Assembly: GCA_001430745.1 (NCBI GenBank)
Contig: KQ482032.1
Coordinates: 1,590,451 to 1,607,504, forward strand
Source of the DNA: Auxenochlorella pyrenoidosa
Taxonomy: Eukaryota; Chlorophyta; Trebouxiophyceae; Chlorellales; Chlorellaceae
Length of the DNA: 17,054 nucleotides
Reading direction: 5' to 3'
The position numbers and the translations under genes are program-made. This document shows positions 16,251 through 17,054 of the stretch, one piece after another. Numbering within the stretch: the first letter of the stretch is position 1; every line of letters begins with the position of its first letter. The notes beneath the pieces were generated by a model that made no database searches, was not told the DNA's origin, and saw nothing but the letters and a program-made list of their open reading frames with translations.

Positions 16251-16920
16251 GGCGACGCGGCGCCGACTGGTATGCAGCCCGGCACAGAGAAGCACCGAGT
16301 ATCCTCCTGATATCTACTGTCAAGCTGCTGACTTGTGCCAGTACAAGTTGTCATTTTCAAGTGCTCGCGCGTATTTACCTGCACTGGCCGCCCCTCCCCA
16401 CCTTCCCTGCAATGCCCCATTGGCTGCCCAGTTTTTGGCCTCCTGTACCATATCCTGACCATGCATCTCCTGTCACTCGACGTCCTGCCCGTCTCGTGCT
16501 TCCTTTCCCTGTTGCCCTCTGCTGCTGAAAGTATCTGCTGCTCTCCCAGACCAGCAGCTGCCCTCAGCACCAAACAGCCCCACAGCATTGCCTCATATCC
16601 TCTGCCCTGGGCCATCGGCCTTTTCTGTGACCCCATAGATAGCCAGGCAAGCCCTAGCACTGGACTGCACTGCCGTATTGCTGCGCACAATGGACTGAGC
16701 CCTGCCTGTCTTATCATGGCAGCTTCACATCGTGCCAGCAGGAGTGTATCATGCAGCATAGCACGGTCAGCAAGTGATGTCAAGGCAGTGCAAAGAGGAT
16801 CGCAGGAATAATTTGTAGAAACGGCATAGGATCGCAAGTGCGCCGCATGGACAAACAGGGTTTGTGGCTTGTGAGATCAATGCACACTAGGTGCGGAGAG
16901 GCGTCAGGGGGGTGTGCGCT
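16251..16920. other. intergenic/3' UTR of uridine phosphorylase and of the gene to the right
   Basis: Lower-GC DNA between converging genes. No plus-strand TGTAA was seen; TTTGTAGAA at about 16811-16819 is the nearest variant. The minus-strand open frame at 16187-16837 overlaps the last phosphorylase exon and has no codon bias or motifs, so it is not called. Confidence 0.5.
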
Positions 16921-16963
16921 TCACGCCTTGGACAGCGTCACGGGCTCGCCGTCCCACTCCACG
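16921..16963 (-). CDS. probable last coding exon of a minus-strand gene (partial)
   Basis: After a pyrimidine-rich acceptor (CTTCCCCCTTGGTGTAG, ending at 16964) the minus strand reads one base then VEWDGEPVTLSKA and TGA at 16923-16921. Codons are strongly GC-ending, as in the supported genes. The rest of the gene would lie to the right; a GTGACG donor near 17009 would make an intron of only about 45 nt, so the upstream exon may be outside the window. Family not recognised. Confidence 0.35.
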
Positions 16964-17054
16964 CTACACCAAGGGGGAAGTGGGGTCCAGGCGAGGCAGC
17001 GGCGTCACCAAGCCTGCCAGCGACACTCGGGCAAGAATCGGTGGCGCAAGCGCA

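Noticed and set aside
14965..16323. 452-codon minus-strand open frame opposite uridine phosphorylase
   Set aside because: It is antisense to exons carrying unmistakable phosphorylase motifs and spans their introns. It is a composition artefact.
16187..16837. 216-codon minus-strand open frame after uridine phosphorylase
   Set aside because: It overlaps the phosphorylase last exon, lacks GC3 bias, is rich in Cys/Ser/Arg without motifs, and lies in an expected 3' UTR.
1..17054. Mobile elements, CRISPR arrays, tRNA or rRNA genes, or a multi-gene defence or biosynthetic system
   Set aside because: No direct-repeat arrays, long terminal repeats, transposase or reverse transcriptase motifs, or tRNA T-loop signatures were found by eye. 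The genes are ordinary split nuclear genes.

Overview
The window looks like nuclear DNA of a GC-rich green alga, most likely a Chlorella-type trebouxiophyte (inference). Genes are split into many small exons with GT-AG introns (mostly GTGAGY/GTGNGC donors, pyrimidine-TGCAG acceptors) of about 90-390 nt. Third codon positions are strongly GC-biased, Ala/Gln runs are common, and TGTAA, the polyadenylation signal known from green algae, occurs in two 3' flanks. No operons, Shine-Dalgarno sites, tRNA, rRNA, CRISPR or transposase genes were seen. All gene models were built by hand by matching splice phase across exons and protein family motifs.

Layout. 1-378: uncertain 3' end of a plus-strand gene, followed by a TGTAA site. 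1009-3126 (+): five exons for a 463-residue Ala/Glu/Gln-rich coiled-coil protein of unknown function. 3127-3721: convergent intergenic DNA with an 18-bp perfect palindrome. 3722-7630 (-): about 11 exons for a ~600-residue membrane-anchored glycosyltransferase of the nucleotide-diphospho-sugar transferase (GT77/PF03407-like) type, with DVD and NTG motifs, a 28-nt microexon and one GC-AG intron. 8277-10228 (-): four exons for a METTL22-type protein lysine methyltransferase of ~492 residues. 10466-12880 (-): seven exons for a 374-residue type II membrane FkbM-like SAM methyltransferase, with a second GC-AG intron. 12881-14277: a 1.4-kb divergent intergenic region of lower GC with a striking hairpin, TATA-like boxes and two competing weak ORF models. 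14278-16250 (+): seven exons for a 368-residue uridine phosphorylase with an organelle-targeting-like N terminus. 16921-16963 (-): the probable last exon of a gene entering from the right.

How they fit together. The genes are independent eukaryotic transcription units. The glycosyltransferase and the FkbM-like methyltransferase both have N-terminal membrane anchors typical of Golgi enzymes and could act on cell-wall or glycoprotein glycans. METTL22 lies between them and is predicted to modify proteins. The uridine phosphorylase belongs to pyrimidine salvage. No new multi-gene system is evident. The most unusual items are the 12984-13029 hairpin, the GC-AG introns, the domain oddities of METTL22, and a phosphorolytic uridine enzyme that may be imported into an organelle.
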